Assembly (NCBI RefSeq): GCF_001636315.1
Contig: NZ_KV440949.1
Location: 4,296,084-4,360,083 of the forward strand
Direction of reading: 5' to 3'
Source of the DNA: Neobacillus mesonae
Lineage (GTDB): Bacteria > Bacillota > Bacilli > Bacillales > Cytobacillaceae
Length of the DNA stretch: 64,000 nt
Shown piece after piece: positions 42,644 through 52,365 of this stretch (the first letter of the stretch is position 1; each line of letters starts with the position of its first letter). The translations under genes were made by a program, and so were the position numbers. The notes beneath the pieces are model-generated. The model saw nothing but the letters and a program-made list of their open reading frames with translations. It made no database searches and was not told the DNA's origin.

Positions 42644-43069
42644 ATGGATAGACACAGAGAGAGTTGCTTTTGCATTGAATTGAAACAGCTTTTCGAGGAG
42701 CAAGAAAAACTATCATTTAAAGATTTTCGGTTTGTCTGTGATATGCTGGGATATGATACCATCCCCTTGATCATTTCCAATCAAAAATGTCCCTTAGAGG
42801 CATTTGGAAGGACCGTGAATGGAAAGTTTTTTGTGACGTCAGTATTTAGGCTGGAGAAGCTTGATACAAAGCATTGCTGTGCAACCCTTTCACTTCTTGA
42901 ACCTGTTGATATGGATGGCTGCCCGATTGAATTTTTTTGTGACGAAATATATTCACTTAACAAAACCGATCAGTGCATTATTGTTGATTTAAGTTGTTTC
43001 TGTAAAATTGAACCGCTTTCCCCTAAATTAGTTAACCGGCCATTGCCCATTATTGAACCAAAATGTTGA
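42644..43069 (+). CDS. CotY/CotZ-family spore coat protein, short paralogue
   Basis: A 141-residue Cys-rich protein (about 12 Cys) related to the CotZ-like protein at 16242-16766. Shared features are CCATLSLLEP (compare CCATLRVLAP) and IIVDLSCFCKIE (compare VTVDLSCFCAIQ). The N-terminus is shorter and more charged (ESCFCIELKQLFEEQEKL). It probably joins the disulfide-linked outer coat or exosporium lattice. AAAGGGGGAT precedes the ATG. It lies in a small spore cluster with two YjcZ-type genes. Confidence 0.82.
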   Translation: MDRHRESCFCIELKQLFEEQEKLSFKDFRFVCDMLGYDTIPLIISNQKCPLEAFGRTVNGKFFVTSVFRLEKLDTKHCCATLSLLEPVDMDGCPIEFFCDEIYSLNKTDQCIIVDLSCFCKIEPLSPKLVNRPLPIIEPKC

Positions 43070-43080
43070 ATTTGCATGAT

Positions 43081-43112
43081 AAAGCCCTGCCCGAGAATGG
43101 GCTTTTCTTTTT
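43081..43112 (+). terminator. Terminator of the CotZ-like paralogue
   Basis: AAAGCCC / GGGCTTT stem followed by TCTTTTTT. Confidence 0.8.
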
Positions 43113-43203
43113 TATTATAAACAAGTAATGAGGATATGAGTCTATTGCACATTTTTATTTTACTGAATAGGATATATAGACTTTAAAAAAGGAGGTAGAG
43201 TAA

Positions 43204-43305
43204 ATGACTGCAGCAGGTGGATATGGAGCTGGATTCGCGTTAATCGTTGTTCTGTTCATTTTATTAATTATTGTAGGTGCTGCTTGGGTCGGAGGATTTT
43301 ATTAA
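43204..43305 (+). CDS. YjcZ-family sporulation microprotein (33 aa)
   Basis: The product is a short Gly-rich start (TAAGGYGAG) and a hydrophobic helix ([18 protein letters not shown]) with the [14 protein letters not shown] core that the other two family members in this window share. AAGGAGG precedes the ATG. It is 20 bases upstream of a second copy, suggesting tandem duplication and one transcript. Role in the spore unknown. Confidence 0.85.
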   Translation: MTAAGGYGAGFALIVVLFILLIIVGAAWVGGFY

Positions 43306-43325
43306 AATATAAAGGAGGTAATTAT

Positions 43326-43457
43326 ATGTTTGGATATGGAGGCTACGGCTGCGGAGGCTATGGATATGGAGGATTCGGTTACGGTGCCGGCGGTTTTGTA
43401 TTAATCGTCGTATTATTTATCCTCTTAATTATTGTAGGCGCTGCTTGCTACTATTAA
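43326..43457 (+). CDS. YjcZ-family sporulation microprotein (43 aa)
   Basis: A 43-residue protein with a Gly/Tyr-rich N-terminus ([15 protein letters not shown]) and the same hydrophobic [14 protein letters not shown] core helix, ending in CYY. The C-terminal half is almost identical in sequence to the 39-residue protein at 20037-20156. AAGGAGGT precedes the ATG. A strong terminator follows. Confidence 0.87.
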   Translation: MFGYGGYGCGGYGYGGFGYGAGGFVLIVVLFILLIIVGAACYY

Positions 43458-43462
43458 AAATA

Positions 43463-43499
43463 AAAAAACCGCTTGGTACGGTGGCCAAGCGGTTTTTTT
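43463..43499. terminator. Bidirectional terminator
   Basis: AACCGCTTGG / CCAAGCGGTT with A-run before and T-run after; serves the YjcZ pair and the convergent FtsH-like gene. Confidence 0.9.
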
Positions 43500-43517
43500 G
43501 CGTCATACGTCATTATT

Positions 43518-45221
43518 TTATTGCTGCCATACAATATTTTCTACTTCTGTGCCTTCCAGTGTTTCCTTTTTTAATAACGCATCGACTAAATGCTGGTATT
43601 GTTCATGATGACTGTTGATTAAGTTTTCGGCTTTTTCCAACCCTTTTGCAAATAATTCCTGCATTTTTGTTTCTTTATCTTTACTGCTGAATGTTAAAGT
43701 AAAACCGTCTTGCAGCATACCTGTATCAACCATTTGCTCAATAATCTGTTTCGCCTGCTGGACATCGCCGCCGACGCCAATACTATGCTCTCCTAAATGC
43801 ATTCTTTCAGCAACGCCGCCCGCCAAAATCATCGCAATCCGGTCGAGCAGGTCACTTGTGGTTGATAAATGCATCTCTTTGGGAATCGGTGCAACATATC
43901 CCAGAGCTTCACCACGGGGAATGATTGTTGCTTTTCTAACTGAACCTGGCTTTGTTACCGAAGCTACAAGAGCATGTCCTGCTTCATGGATAGCTACACG
44001 ATGTTTTGTTTCATGATCCTGCAGTGTGCGCGATGTACTGCCTAAGATGGTACGGTCCAATGCATAATCAAGATCTTCTTTTCGAACTGTTTCATGCCCA
44101 TTGCGAACAGCTCTTCTGCTTGCCGTTTCGAATAAGGAATGAAGCTCAGCACCCGAGAAACCCGAAGTGCTTTCAGCTAAATCGTCTAATGAAGCAGCCA
44201 CTTCAGGGGCAAGCGCTATTCCTTTAGTATGGATGTTAATAATCTCTTTTCTTCCTTTAGTATCTGGGAGCGGAACATGGAAACTAAAGTCAATTCGACC
44301 CGGGCGTAAAAACGCTTCGTCAAGCATGTCTTTGCGGTTTGTTGCGGCAATGAATAATATTCCGTCATTTGAATGACCGCCATCAAGCTGGACCAAAAGC
44401 TCAGTTAATGTCTTTTCAGCTTCTTCACCGCCGTGTGCCTTTCTTCTTCCCGCAAGTGCATCAACCTCATCAATGAAGATTACAGCGGGAGTCTGTTTTC
44501 TGGCCGACTGAAACAATGTTCGAACACGACTGGCACCGACTCCGACAAAGAGCTCGTTAAATGCTGAACCGCTCGCCGAAAAGAAAGAAGCGTTTAATTC
44601 ATGGGCAATTGCTTGTGCCAATAAGGTTTTCCCAGTTCCGGGGGGACCATATAATAGGATGCCTTTCGGCGGTTTGATTCCTAATTGAATGGCCCGTTCC
44701 GGCTCTTTTAGAGTAGTCAATGTCTGCTGGATTTCCTCCTTCATTTCTTCACCAAGACCGCCGACATCTTTTAAGCTGATGTTTGGAAGCGGCCGGGATT
44801 TGGCCACGCTGTTCTTCATGGAATTTAGTCCGAAACTTCCTTTTGTTTTTTGAAGTGCAAATGCTGCACCCGCCAAAAGAAGGATTAGACCGCCTAAAAT
44901 CCATTTGCCGTAACGGCTGCTTGTAGAGAAGGAGTAATCAATATTATATTTTTCTACTAATTTATTAATCATTTGACTATTTGGCGGAACATGTGAAATG
45001 TATTTTGCATTACCTGTTTCAATATAAATACTGCCGTCGGCTTGTTCAGTAAGGGCAATCTTTTTTCCATGCTGATTTTGAATCATCTTTTCAACTGAAG
45101 AAAAGGGAATGGAAATCTCATCTTTCGCAGACTGTATATACCAAATGCTGCCGGAAATGATTATAATTAACGCAATGATAAGCGGAATAAACTTCGATAC
45201 AATGATTTTGCTTCGATTCAA
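43518..45221 (-). CDS. FtsH-type membrane AAA+ zinc metalloprotease (paralogue)
   Basis: A 567-residue membrane-bound ATP-dependent protease. Two hydrophobic helices (about 10-30 and 108-125) flank a small external domain. The AAA domain has [20 protein letters not shown] and an RPGRID second-region-of-homology arginine pair. The M41 protease domain has HEAGHAL, and VGGDVQQA with the third ligand Asp. It is shorter than the main FtsH (about 640 residues) at the C-terminus, and the locus is not the hpt-ftsH one, so it is probably a second FtsH. Its substrates are unknown. Confidence 0.88.
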   Translation of the reverse strand: MNRSKIIVSKFIPLIIALIIIISGSIWYIQSAKDEISIPFSSVEKMIQNQHGKKIALTEQADGSIYIETGNAKYISHVPPNSQMINKLVEKYNIDYSFSTSSRYGKWILGGLILLLAGAAFALQKTKGSFGLNSMKNSVAKSRPLPNISLKDVGGLGEEMKEEIQQTLTTLKEPERAIQLGIKPPKGILLYGPPGTGKTLLAQAIAHELNASFFSASGSAFNELFVGVGASRVRTLFQSARKQTPAVIFIDEVDALAGRRKAHGGEEAEKTLTELLVQLDGGHSNDGILFIAATNRKDMLDEAFLRPGRIDFSFHVPLPDTKGRKEIINIHTKGIALAPEVAASLDDLAESTSGFSGAELHSLFETASRRAVRNGHETVRKEDLDYALDRTILGSTSRTLQDHETKHRVAIHEAGHALVASVTKPGSVRKATIIPRGEALGYVAPIPKEMHLSTTSDLLDRIAMILAGGVAERMHLGEHSIGVGGDVQQAKQIIEQMVDTGMLQDGFTLTFSSKDKETKMQELFAKGLEKAENLINSHHEQYQHLVDALLKKETLEGTEVENIVWQQ

Positions 45222-45347
45222 TGAAATCCTCCTCCTTGACCAGAGTACTATTCCATTATAAAACGACTTCCAGAAAAATGGATGTGGGAATTGGTGGAAG
45301 ACTATATTGTGGCAAAAAGAAAAATATTAAGTCCGCTCATTGACATA

Positions 45348-45376
45348 TTGCAAAGTGAAGGTTTCAGCGCTAAGAT
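45348..45376 (+). promoter_or_regulatory. Probable promoter of prfC
   Basis: TTGCAA at 45348-45353, 17 bases, TAAGAT at 45371-45376. A small palindrome (GACAAAAACTTTTGTC) lies between it and the ribosome site. Confidence 0.5.
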
Positions 45377-45417
45377 AAAAGTTATGGACAAAAACTTTTG
45401 TCAAAAGAGAGGAAGAC

Positions 45418-47004
45418 ATGATGGGTAACAATTTTAAAAATGAAGTATTATCGCGCCGGACATTTGCGATCATTTCCCACCCGGACGCCGGTAAAACGAC
45501 ACTAACGGAAAAATTACTGCTATTTGGCGGGGCCATTCGCGATGCTGGTACTGTAAAGGCAAAAAAGACAGGTAAATTTGCCACAAGTGATTGGATGGAA
45601 ATAGAAAAACAAAGAGGGATCTCTGTTACTTCTAGTGTAATGCAATTTCAATATAACGATTTCCAGGTAAATATTCTTGATACTCCTGGTCACCAGGATT
45701 TTAGTGAAGATACGTATAGAACGTTAATGGCTGTCGATAGTGCGGTGATGATTATCGATTCAGCGAAAGGGATCGAGGAACAAACGATAAAGCTTTTTAA
45801 AGTTTGCCGCATGCGCGGAATCCCGATTTTTACATTTATTAATAAACTTGACCGTCAAGGTAAAGCGCCGCTTGAACTGCTTGCTGAATTAGAGGAAGTT
45901 CTTGGTATTGAATCATATCCAATGAATTGGCCAATCGGCATGGGAAAAGAGTTTCTTGGAATTTATGACCGTTATTATAATCGGGTAGAGCAGTTCCGCG
46001 GAAATGAAGAAGATCGATTTATCCCATTAAACGAGGATGGGGAAATTGAAGGAGAGCATAAGCTGAAAACTTCAGGCTTATATGATCAAACACTTGAAGA
46101 AATGATGCTCCTTAATGAAGCGGGGAATGAATTTTCCGAGGAGAGAGTGGCAAATGGGACATTAACCCCTGTCTTTTTTGGAAGTGCGCTAACCACCTTT
46201 GGTGTTCAAACATTTTTGGAAACTTATTTACAATTCGCTCCTGCTCCAAAGGCGCGTAATTCATCCATTGGTGAGATTGACCCGCTGTCGGATCAATTTT
46301 CCGGCTTTGTATTTAAAATTCAAGCTAATATGAACCCTGCGCACCGGGACCGAATTGCTTTTGTCCGCATCTGTTCCGGCAAGTTTGAACGGGGAATGAC
46401 TGTCAATATACCACGGTTAGGGAAACAGCTTAAGCTTTCACAATCCACTTCCTTTATGGCTGAGGAACGAAGCACCGTAGAAGAAGCAGTCAGCGGTGAT
46501 ATAATTGGGTTATATGATACAGGAACGTATCAAATTGGCGATACGTTAACAACTGGAAAGAATGATTTCCAATTTGAGAAATTACCGCAATTTACACCGG
46601 AATTATTCGTTCGGGTATCGGCTAAAAATGTAATGAAACAAAAATCGTTTTATAAGGGAATACAGCAGCTTGTTCAAGAAGGAGCGATTCAGCTTTATAA
46701 AACGGTGAAAACGGATGAATATTTGTTAGGTGCTGTAGGTCAGCTTCAATTTGAGGTTTTCGAACACCGAATGAAAAATGAGTATAATGCAGAGGTTTTA
46801 ATGGAACGTTTAGGGTCGAAGATTACACGCTGGATCGAAAATGATACTGTTGATGAAAATCTTTCAAGTTCTAGAAGCTTATTGGTAAAAGACCGTTATG
46901 ACCACTATGTATTTTTGTTTGAAAATGATTTTGCCTTAAGATGGTTTCAAGATAAAAATCCTAATGTTAAACTATATAATCCAATGGATCAGCATGAACA
47001 ATAA
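45418..47004 (+). CDS. prfC: Peptide chain release factor 3 (RF3)
   Basis: RF3 is a GTPase that removes RF1/RF2 from the ribosome after termination. The 528-residue sequence has G1 HPDAGKTTL, the switch-region [14 protein letters not shown]3 DTPGH, G4 NKLD, followed by domain II ([25 protein letters not shown]) and domain III. These insert patterns separate it from EF-G. GAGGAAG precedes two adjacent ATGs (45418, 45421). A terminator overlaps the stop codon, so it is a single-gene unit. Confidence 0.95.
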   Translation: MMGNNFKNEVLSRRTFAIISHPDAGKTTLTEKLLLFGGAIRDAGTVKAKKTGKFATSDWMEIEKQRGISVTSSVMQFQYNDFQVNILDTPGHQDFSEDTYRTLMAVDSAVMIIDSAKGIEEQTIKLFKVCRMRGIPIFTFINKLDRQGKAPLELLAELEEVLGIESYPMNWPIGMGKEFLGIYDRYYNRVEQFRGNEEDRFIPLNEDGEIEGEHKLKTSGLYDQTLEEMMLLNEAGNEFSEERVANGTLTPVFFGSALTTFGVQTFLETYLQFAPAPKARNSSIGEIDPLSDQFSGFVFKIQANMNPAHRDRIAFVRICSGKFERGMTVNIPRLGKQLKLSQSTSFMAEERSTVEEAVSGDIIGLYDTGTYQIGDTLTTGKNDFQFEKLPQFTPELFVRVSAKNVMKQKSFYKGIQQLVQEGAIQLYKTVKTDEYLLGAVGQLQFEVFEHRMKNEYNAEVLMERLGSKITRWIENDTVDENLSSSRSLLVKDRYDHYVFLFENDFALRWFQDKNPNVKLYNPMDQHEQ

Positions 47005-47034
47005 TGGCGGGGCCCTTACCCGCCATTTTTTTTA
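47003..47034 (+). terminator. Terminator of prfC
   Basis: AATGGCGGG / CCCGCCATT stem with an eight-base T-tract. Confidence 0.9.
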
Positions 47035-47061
47035 TTAAAAAAACATAAAATTTTAATTTCA

Positions 47062-47090
47062 ACCCCCCTGAAATTGAAAAAGTAAACGTA
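47062..47090 (+). promoter_or_regulatory. Candidate SigI-dependent promoter of sigI-rsgI
   Basis: ACCCCC at 47062-47067 and CGTA at 47087-47090 fit the ACCCCC / CG(A/T)A pattern reported for SigI promoters, with a 19-base spacer. The C-run is flanked by an inverted repeat AATTTCA / TGAAATT. Autoregulation of sigI is known in Bacillus; this site is inferred. Confidence 0.5.
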
Positions 47091-47170
47091 ACCTGTAGAT
47101 GAACAGGAAAATGCTTACCTCCCAAAAAGAACCGAACATATGATATAATTGGTCGAATAGAGGTGAGCAT

Positions 47171-47917
47171 ATGCTGAGTTTATTGTTTATGGCTAAAAAA
47201 AAGAAACCAACAATAGAAGAAACAGTTGCCTTAATTCAAGCGGGTGACAATTCGCTGCTGAATGAGCTGATTGAGGCATATAAACCATTTATTGCAAAGA
47301 CGGTTTCTTCTGTGTGTAAAAGATATATTTATGAGACCGATGATGAATTTAGCATAGGATTAATTGCCTTTAATGAGGCTATTGAAAAATACTCACCAGA
47401 GCGCGGAAGTTCTCTCTTAAACTTTTCAGAAATTATCATTAAACGTAGAGTAATAGATTATATTCGGAAACAGACCAAGAACCAACATATCAGCATTGAC
47501 CTGACAAATAACACAATTGAGGAAGAAGCGTCTGGGAATGCAATTGTAAATGAGCTTTCCCTTGAAGAGTACCAAAAAAAGAATGATGAAGAACTTCGAA
47601 AAGAAGAAGTGCTGCAGTTTCAAAATCTTCTGGCTGCTTTTGACTTAAGTTTAAGTGATTTGGTGGAAAACTCCCCTAAACATAGTGACGCGAGAATAAA
47701 TGCAATAATGGTCGCAAAAAAATTAGTGGACGACCAAGAGTTAAAAGAATTATTACTAGCAAAGAAACGGCTGCCAATTAAGCAGCTGGAAAAAAAGGTC
47801 GATGTCAGTCGTAAAACAATAGAACGGAATCGCAAATACATTATTGCCATTGCACTTATTTTATCCGGCGATTATCTATACTTACAGGATTATATAAAGG
47901 GGGTACTTGAAACATGA
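47171..47917 (+). CDS. sigI: RNA polymerase sigma factor SigI
   Basis: SigI is an alternative sigma-70-class factor linked to heat and cell-wall stress. The 248-residue protein begins LSLLFMAKKKKPTIEE, has a region-2-like core (FIAKTVSSVCKRYIYETDDEFSIGLIAFNEAI and the following helix) and the SigI-specific C-terminal domain with KKVDVSRKTIERNRKYIIA as the DNA-binding helix. GAGGTGA precedes the ATG. It overlaps rsgI by four bases (ATGA), typical of a sigma/anti-sigma pair. Confidence 0.94.
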   Translation: MLSLLFMAKKKKPTIEETVALIQAGDNSLLNELIEAYKPFIAKTVSSVCKRYIYETDDEFSIGLIAFNEAIEKYSPERGSSLLNFSEIIIKRRVIDYIRKQTKNQHISIDLTNNTIEEEASGNAIVNELSLEEYQKKNDEELRKEEVLQFQNLLAAFDLSLSDLVENSPKHSDARINAIMVAKKLVDDQELKELLLAKKRLPIKQLEKKVDVSRKTIERNRKYIIAIALILSGDYLYLQDYIKGVLET

Positions 47918-49134
47918 AAAAAGGAATTGTAATGGAAATAGAAGGTGCTTTTCTTACACTTCTGACCCCTGAAGGAGAATTTTTAAGGGCAAAAAGGCAG
48001 GATCAGCCATATATAATTGGCGAAGAAATTTATTTTTATCCAGTTCCGATTATCAAAAAAACTAACAATATTCAAAGAATCGGCGATTTATTTCGGTTTA
48101 AGCCGGTTTGGATTGTTACCCTAGCACTTATTATTATACTAGGGAGTTTATTTCCAATCATTCAAAATGATAAAGCGTATGCCTATATGTCCATAGATGT
48201 CAATCCAAGCATAGAGCTTGGGGTTAATAATAAAATGCAGGTTATTGAATTGACCGGTTTTAATGAAGCAGGGAAAAAGATTGTTTCCGATATGTCTGAA
48301 TGGAAGAAACAGGATGTGTCTCAGCTTACAAAAACATTGTTATTAAAAATAAAACAGGCTGGTTTTCTGGATCAAAATCAGCAAGTCATTTTTTCAACTG
48401 TTCGAACTAAAGAAGAGGATAAGGATGCTGAAGAAAAGCTACAGGAACATATAAAGGAAATTAAAGCCGCTATTAATTCCCAAGCATTAGAAGTTACAGT
48501 TGTAAATTGTACAGAAAAAGAGTTAAAAAAGGCCCATCAACTTGGGGTCACTGCTGGAAAGTACGAAGCTAATAATCGTAATAAAGCAAAAATCAATGTG
48601 AAAACCAGTGAAAAGAAAAAAGCTGAAAATAGCTACCGGGCCGAGCTAAAGAAAAACCAGACTTCCCAAATACCTGGGCAATATAAGAAGCAATCAATCT
48701 TTTCTAGCGAGAACAAAGACGGGGAAAACGAGAATAAATCTTCAGGAAAAAAGATTCCGCCCGGGCAGCTCAAAAAAATGAATGGGGAAAAAGCCAAAAA
48801 TTTCGGTCAATTAAAGAAGGAGAAAAATCAACAATTTCAAGCGGGACAAAAGGAAAAGCAGCAAACCAAACTAAAAGAAAAACAGCAGACCAAGCAACAA
48901 ATCAAGAACCAGCAGACAAAGCAGCAAACCGAGCAGCAGACAAAGCAGCAAACCGAGCAGCAGACAAAGCAGCAAACCAAGCAACAAAAAAAGGATGCCG
49001 TAAAGCACCGAGGCAATAACAAAAAACATCCCCAGCAGAGAAACAAAAATAGAGAAGAACATCACAACCACAATCACAATCACAATCACAAACTAAAGCA
49101 AAAGCCATATGGAAAATATAAGGGTAAGAAATAA
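47914..49134 (+). CDS. rsgI: Anti-sigma-I factor RsgI with repetitive extracellular tail
   Basis: RsgI is a membrane anti-sigma factor that holds SigI. The N-terminal domain (about 1-55) binds SigI, one helix (WIVTLALIIILGSLFPII) crosses the membrane, and the exterior starts with the conserved YMSIDVNPSIELGVNN domain. From about residue 215 the protein is low-complexity: Lys/Gln-rich, then tandem KQQTEQQT blocks, and an HNHNHNHN tract near the end. The tail length differs between species. It may contact wall polymers or metal ions; that is inference. Confidence 0.92.
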   Translation: MKKGIVMEIEGAFLTLLTPEGEFLRAKRQDQPYIIGEEIYFYPVPIIKKTNNIQRIGDLFRFKPVWIVTLALIIILGSLFPIIQNDKAYAYMSIDVNPSIELGVNNKMQVIELTGFNEAGKKIVSDMSEWKKQDVSQLTKTLLLKIKQAGFLDQNQQVIFSTVRTKEEDKDAEEKLQEHIKEIKAAINSQALEVTVVNCTEKELKKAHQLGVTAGKYEANNRNKAKINVKTSEKKKAENSYRAELKKNQTSQIPGQYKKQSIFSSENKDGENENKSSGKKIPPGQLKKMNGEKAKNFGQLKKEKNQQFQAGQKEKQQTKLKEKQQTKQQIKNQQTKQQTEQQTKQQTEQQTKQQTKQQKKDAVKHRGNNKKHPQQRNKNREEHHNHNHNHNHKLKQKPYGKYKGKK

Positions 49135-49139
49135 AAAGG

Positions 49140-49167
49140 AGTCCGGCAATATTCGCCGGACTTTTTC
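49140..49167 (+). terminator. Terminator of sigI-rsgI
   Basis: AGTCCGGC / GCCGGACT stem with TTTTT; also usable on the other strand by the SASP gene. Confidence 0.9.
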
Positions 49168-49180
49168 CATTTGTATTTAA

Positions 49181-49381
49181 TTACTGGTTATTTCTGCCCG
49201 AGAGCTGGGCCTGAGCTTGCTGTACTAATCTTTTCGTAATTTCCCCGCCGACCGAGCCATTAGCTCTTGAAACGGTATCAGAACCCAATTGAACCCCAAA
49301 TTCCTGGGCGATTTCATATTTTACCTGATCCAAGTATTGTTCAATCCCTGGAACCAATAGTTTATTTCTGCTGTTTGCCAT
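49181..49381 (-). CDS. Alpha/beta-type small acid-soluble spore protein
   Basis: A 66-residue DNA-binding SASP that coats spore DNA and shields it from damage. It contains the germination-protease region ([19 protein letters not shown], cleavage near EIAQEFG) and the conserved second helix ([16 protein letters not shown]). Forespore sigma-G expression is expected, although I could not identify a clean promoter. GGAGTG precedes the ATG. It is one of several such genes a Bacillus genome carries; which one cannot be told. Confidence 0.95.
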   Translation of the reverse strand: MANSRNKLLVPGIEQYLDQVKYEIAQEFGVQLGSDTVSRANGSVGGEITKRLVQQAQAQLSGRNNQ

Positions 49382-49486
49382 TTTGCTTCACTCCTTTTTT
49401 ACCAGAGAATTTATAAACCTCTGTACAAATATTATTGATTTGAAGCATTGTTTTCATAAGTGGTAATGTTTTTCGATATTGGATAA

Positions 49487-49846
49487 TTAATCTGTTCCTT
49501 TACTGACATCCTTAGTTGGATGCATAAAAGGAGCTCCCTGCGGTTTTCTTTTACTTTCAAGCAGTTCCCGATTTTCTGTAGTATTCCAGCCAATATCGTT
49601 AGTTGGATGGACCCAATCATCTCCTGACATAATGGCCGGGTCGGTTTCATCTGACCAGTTTTCAAGCGGCGAATTTTCTGAAGCATAAAGGCTGTCACCA
49701 ATCACGACTCCGTAATTGTTGACATATGGGGCTTCCATTTTTATGCCTGTGCCTTTAAAGCTTGGAGCGCTGATCTGATGTGGAAGCGTTTCGTTAATAC
49801 TTACTTTTTTCTCTAATTGTGTTTGCTTATTCTTTTCCTTTTTCAT
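49487..49846 (-). CDS. DUF3905-like hypothetical protein
   Basis: A 119-residue hydrophilic protein without signal peptide or membrane helix. The C-terminal half contains a dense conserved-looking block (SPLENWSDETDPAIMSGDDW, then VHPTNDIGWNTTENREL and FMHPTKDVS), rich in Trp, Asp and Pro, which fits what I recall of the DUF3905 family in Bacillus. GAGGTG precedes the ATG. It sits in a group of small spore-type genes, so a sporulation role is plausible but unproven. Confidence 0.65.
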   Translation of the reverse strand: MKKEKNKQTQLEKKVSINETLPHQISAPSFKGTGIKMEAPYVNNYGVVIGDSLYASENSPLENWSDETDPAIMSGDDWVHPTNDIGWNTTENRELLESKRKPQGAPFMHPTKDVSKGTD

Positions 49847-49980
49847 ATGATTTCACCTCTTTTAATGAGTATTTTTTGTAAGGGACTAAAATTTATTTAT
49901 GAAAATATAGCCAGCGCATATTAAATGAAATTTGATTAACACTATAAACTGTAGTTCATCAAAAGGGGGGGAATATCTTT

Positions 49981-50184
49981 ATGGCAAAGCGAAAGGCAGA
50001 ATTTGACGCAGTTGAAAAGTATACAAAAACACCGCGGAAAAATATCCAGGAAAGTGAATTCTCTGCTGAATTCACCGATAATAATAACGCGATAAGGTTT
50101 GCTAATCGAAATTCTAAACAAGGTCAAAAAGGAAGAAGTAATAATGAAAAGACGTCGCAAAACACCTCCAAGTATACCGACTGA
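49981..50184 (+). CDS. Small hydrophilic protein, possible gamma-type SASP relative
   Basis: A 67-residue protein of Lys, Asn, Gln and Thr with no hydrophobic core. The segment ESEFSAEFTDNNNAIRFANR recalls the EFASETNAQ..RQN repeats of gamma-type SASP (SspE), but there is one copy and identity is low, so I do not claim the family. AGGGGGGG precedes the ATG. Placement near an alpha/beta SASP gene supports a spore product. It may equally be an unrelated intrinsically disordered protein. Confidence 0.55.
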   Translation: MAKRKAEFDAVEKYTKTPRKNIQESEFSAEFTDNNNAIRFANRNSKQGQKGRSNNEKTSQNTSKYTD

Positions 50185-50275
50185 GGAATTTTCTTTTCGA
50201 ATTTTGCGATGTAATCTACATTCCGCTTATAGAAACAAAAAATCGGAAGAAAAAGGATAAGGTAAAATAAAAAAA

Positions 50276-50301
50276 ATAAGCCGGGGATTACTCCGGCTTA
50301 T
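50276..50301 (-). terminator. Terminator overlapping the radical SAM stop codon
   Basis: ATAAGCCGG / CCGGCTTAT stem; on the minus strand it continues into TTTTTTTATTTT. The stop codon at 50298-50300 is inside the stem. Confidence 0.9.
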
Positions 50302-52046
50302 AAAGCTTCTACGTATGAAAAAATTAAGGTTTGTTCTTTTGCTGGTTCAAAGTATGCCAATAAACATGAAGGCTGCTTTTCAATTATTCCAGCTGACAAA
50401 TATTTCTCCAAATTAAAGGCAAGTTCTTCTACCATCGTATGTTTGTATAAATCTTTTTCATTTAATTGTAGATCAAGAAACGTTTGTCCTAATAGCTTTG
50501 GATTGTTAATAACTTGATGATAGACGGCAGACCGTTCTGATTTATCAAATGTTGGGTTCCACCATGGCTTTCTCGGTTTATATTTATGACTTTTTAAATA
50601 ATCATACTTCATTAAACCGCTAATGATATCAAGCTGTTCAATCGATTTTTCCTCTAAGAAAGAAATCAAACGGCGGAATAAATCCTCAAGCTGATGCCCA
50701 ATTCTTGACCACCCCTGTTCATCCCAGTAAGTCCCAAATTCTTGGAAGAAATCAAACGGTGTTGAGAACACATTAGTAACCAAGTATTCCACTGTGGTGT
50801 CCATTCGATGGTCATTCCAATATTTCTCCAAGACATCCTCCACCTGTTTAATCCTAACAATGTCATCAAAGGATAATACATTATTGCTTAAAATTTCATA
50901 AGGAGAATGGTCCATATAAACATACTGATGTTCTTCGGCACGAATACGTACACCAGTGCCCCTTAGCATTTTCAGGAAGCCTAATTGTAATTCCTCCGGC
51001 CTCATGGCAAACACATCGTTGAACGTTTTACGAAATGATGAATAATCCTCCTCCGGCAGCCCAGCAATTAAGTCAAGATGCTGATCAATTTTCTTTCCTT
51101 CCTTCACCATTGTGACCGTTCTTTTCAGCTTCTCAAAGTTTTGTTTGCGCCGAACCAATTCATTTGTAAAATCATTTGTTGATTGAACACCGATTTCAAA
51201 CCGGAATAACCCCCTTGGCGCATTTTGATTTAAGAATTCGATGACCTCCGGGCGCATAATGTCAGCTGTTATTTCAAATTGAAAAACAGTGTCTGGCAGG
51301 TGTTCATCGATTAGAAATTGAAACATCTCCATGGCATAGCTTCGGCTGATATTAAAGGTCCGGTCGACGAATTTTATTGTCTTTGCACCATTTGCCATTA
51401 AATAACGGATATCGTCTTTAATTTTCTCGCGCTCAAAATAACGGACCCCCACCTCGATGGATGAAAGGCAAAATTGACAGCTGAACGGGCAGCCGCGGCT
51501 TGTTTCGATATAGGTAACACGTTTTGCGAGCTGGGGTATATCCTCAGAAAAACGATATGGAGATGGAAGTTCTTTCAAATCCAGTTTATTTCTTTGTAAT
51601 GTAGAATGGATCTGCCCATTTTTGCGATAAGCAATACCGGGAACATTTTCAAATGCCTGCGATGACTCCATTTCTGTTAGCAGCTGTTTAAAGGTTTGTT
51701 CCCCTTCACCGATAACAATAAAGTCAATTTCTGGATAGTTCTCCATCCACCAAGCGGTATCATAGGTTACCTCGGGTCCGCCAAGGACTATGGAGATGGA
51801 AGGATCAATTTTTTTCAGCATATTTACTACTTTAAGAGTTTCTTCGATGTTCCAAATATAGCAGCTAAAGCCAATGACGTCAGGTTTTTGTAGATAAAGG
51901 TCAGAAACAATATTCATAACCGGATCCTTAATCGTATATTCCTTAATCCGGATCTCAAATTCCGGGGCAGCAAATGCCTTAAGATATCGGATAGCAAGAT
52001 TGGTATGGATATACTTTGCGTTCAATGTAGAACAAATAACATTCAT
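50298..52046 (-). CDS. B12-binding-domain radical SAM protein (DUF4080 type)
   Basis: A 582-residue enzyme with an N-terminal cobalamin-binding Rossmann domain (NVICSTLNAKYIHTNLAIRYLK, then IVLGGPEVTYDT) and a radical SAM core whose iron-sulfur motif is RGCPFSCQFC (Cx3Cx2C). A long C-terminal region (about 380-582) matches the uncharacterised domain usually attached in this group. Substrate unknown; relatives methylate or rearrange carbon skeletons. It is transcribed alone. Confidence 0.88.
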   Translation of the reverse strand: MNVICSTLNAKYIHTNLAIRYLKAFAAPEFEIRIKEYTIKDPVMNIVSDLYLQKPDVIGFSCYIWNIEETLKVVNMLKKIDPSISIVLGGPEVTYDTAWWMENYPEIDFIVIGEGEQTFKQLLTEMESSQAFENVPGIAYRKNGQIHSTLQRNKLDLKELPSPYRFSEDIPQLAKRVTYIETSRGCPFSCQFCLSSIEVGVRYFEREKIKDDIRYLMANGAKTIKFVDRTFNISRSYAMEMFQFLIDEHLPDTVFQFEITADIMRPEVIEFLNQNAPRGLFRFEIGVQSTNDFTNELVRRKQNFEKLKRTVTMVKEGKKIDQHLDLIAGLPEEDYSSFRKTFNDVFAMRPEELQLGFLKMLRGTGVRIRAEEHQYVYMDHSPYEILSNNVLSFDDIVRIKQVEDVLEKYWNDHRMDTTVEYLVTNVFSTPFDFFQEFGTYWDEQGWSRIGHQLEDLFRRLISFLEEKSIEQLDIISGLMKYDYLKSHKYKPRKPWWNPTFDKSERSAVYHQVINNPKLLGQTFLDLQLNEKDLYKHTMVEELAFNLEKYLSAGIIEKQPSCLLAYFEPAKEQTLIFSYVEAL

Positions 52047-52365
52047 AAAAAAAGCTCCTTTTTAAAGATAAACCATTTAAAATTATAGCCTATTTTAATT
52101 AAAAAAGACAAAAGAGAATAAAAAGTATGCTTTTTAACCCTGTTATAATACATTGGGGGTGCTGTTATATAAAAATAATATAAATATAAATTCAATAAAG
52201 ACAAAGACTTTTTGGGATTGAGGAGAAGTGTGTTAAGGATTTTTTTATCGTGTTTGACTTTTGTCACAGCCAAATGATTAAAAATGACCTAAAATACGGA
52301 TGAACAGGTATATTGTATTTCTTTTTCAATAACCGTTTTTGAACGAAAGTGGGGGAAAGGATCGT

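Noticed and set aside
49432-49701. 89-codon minus-strand frame
   Set aside because: Overlaps the better supported DUF3905-like gene in another frame and has no ribosome site.
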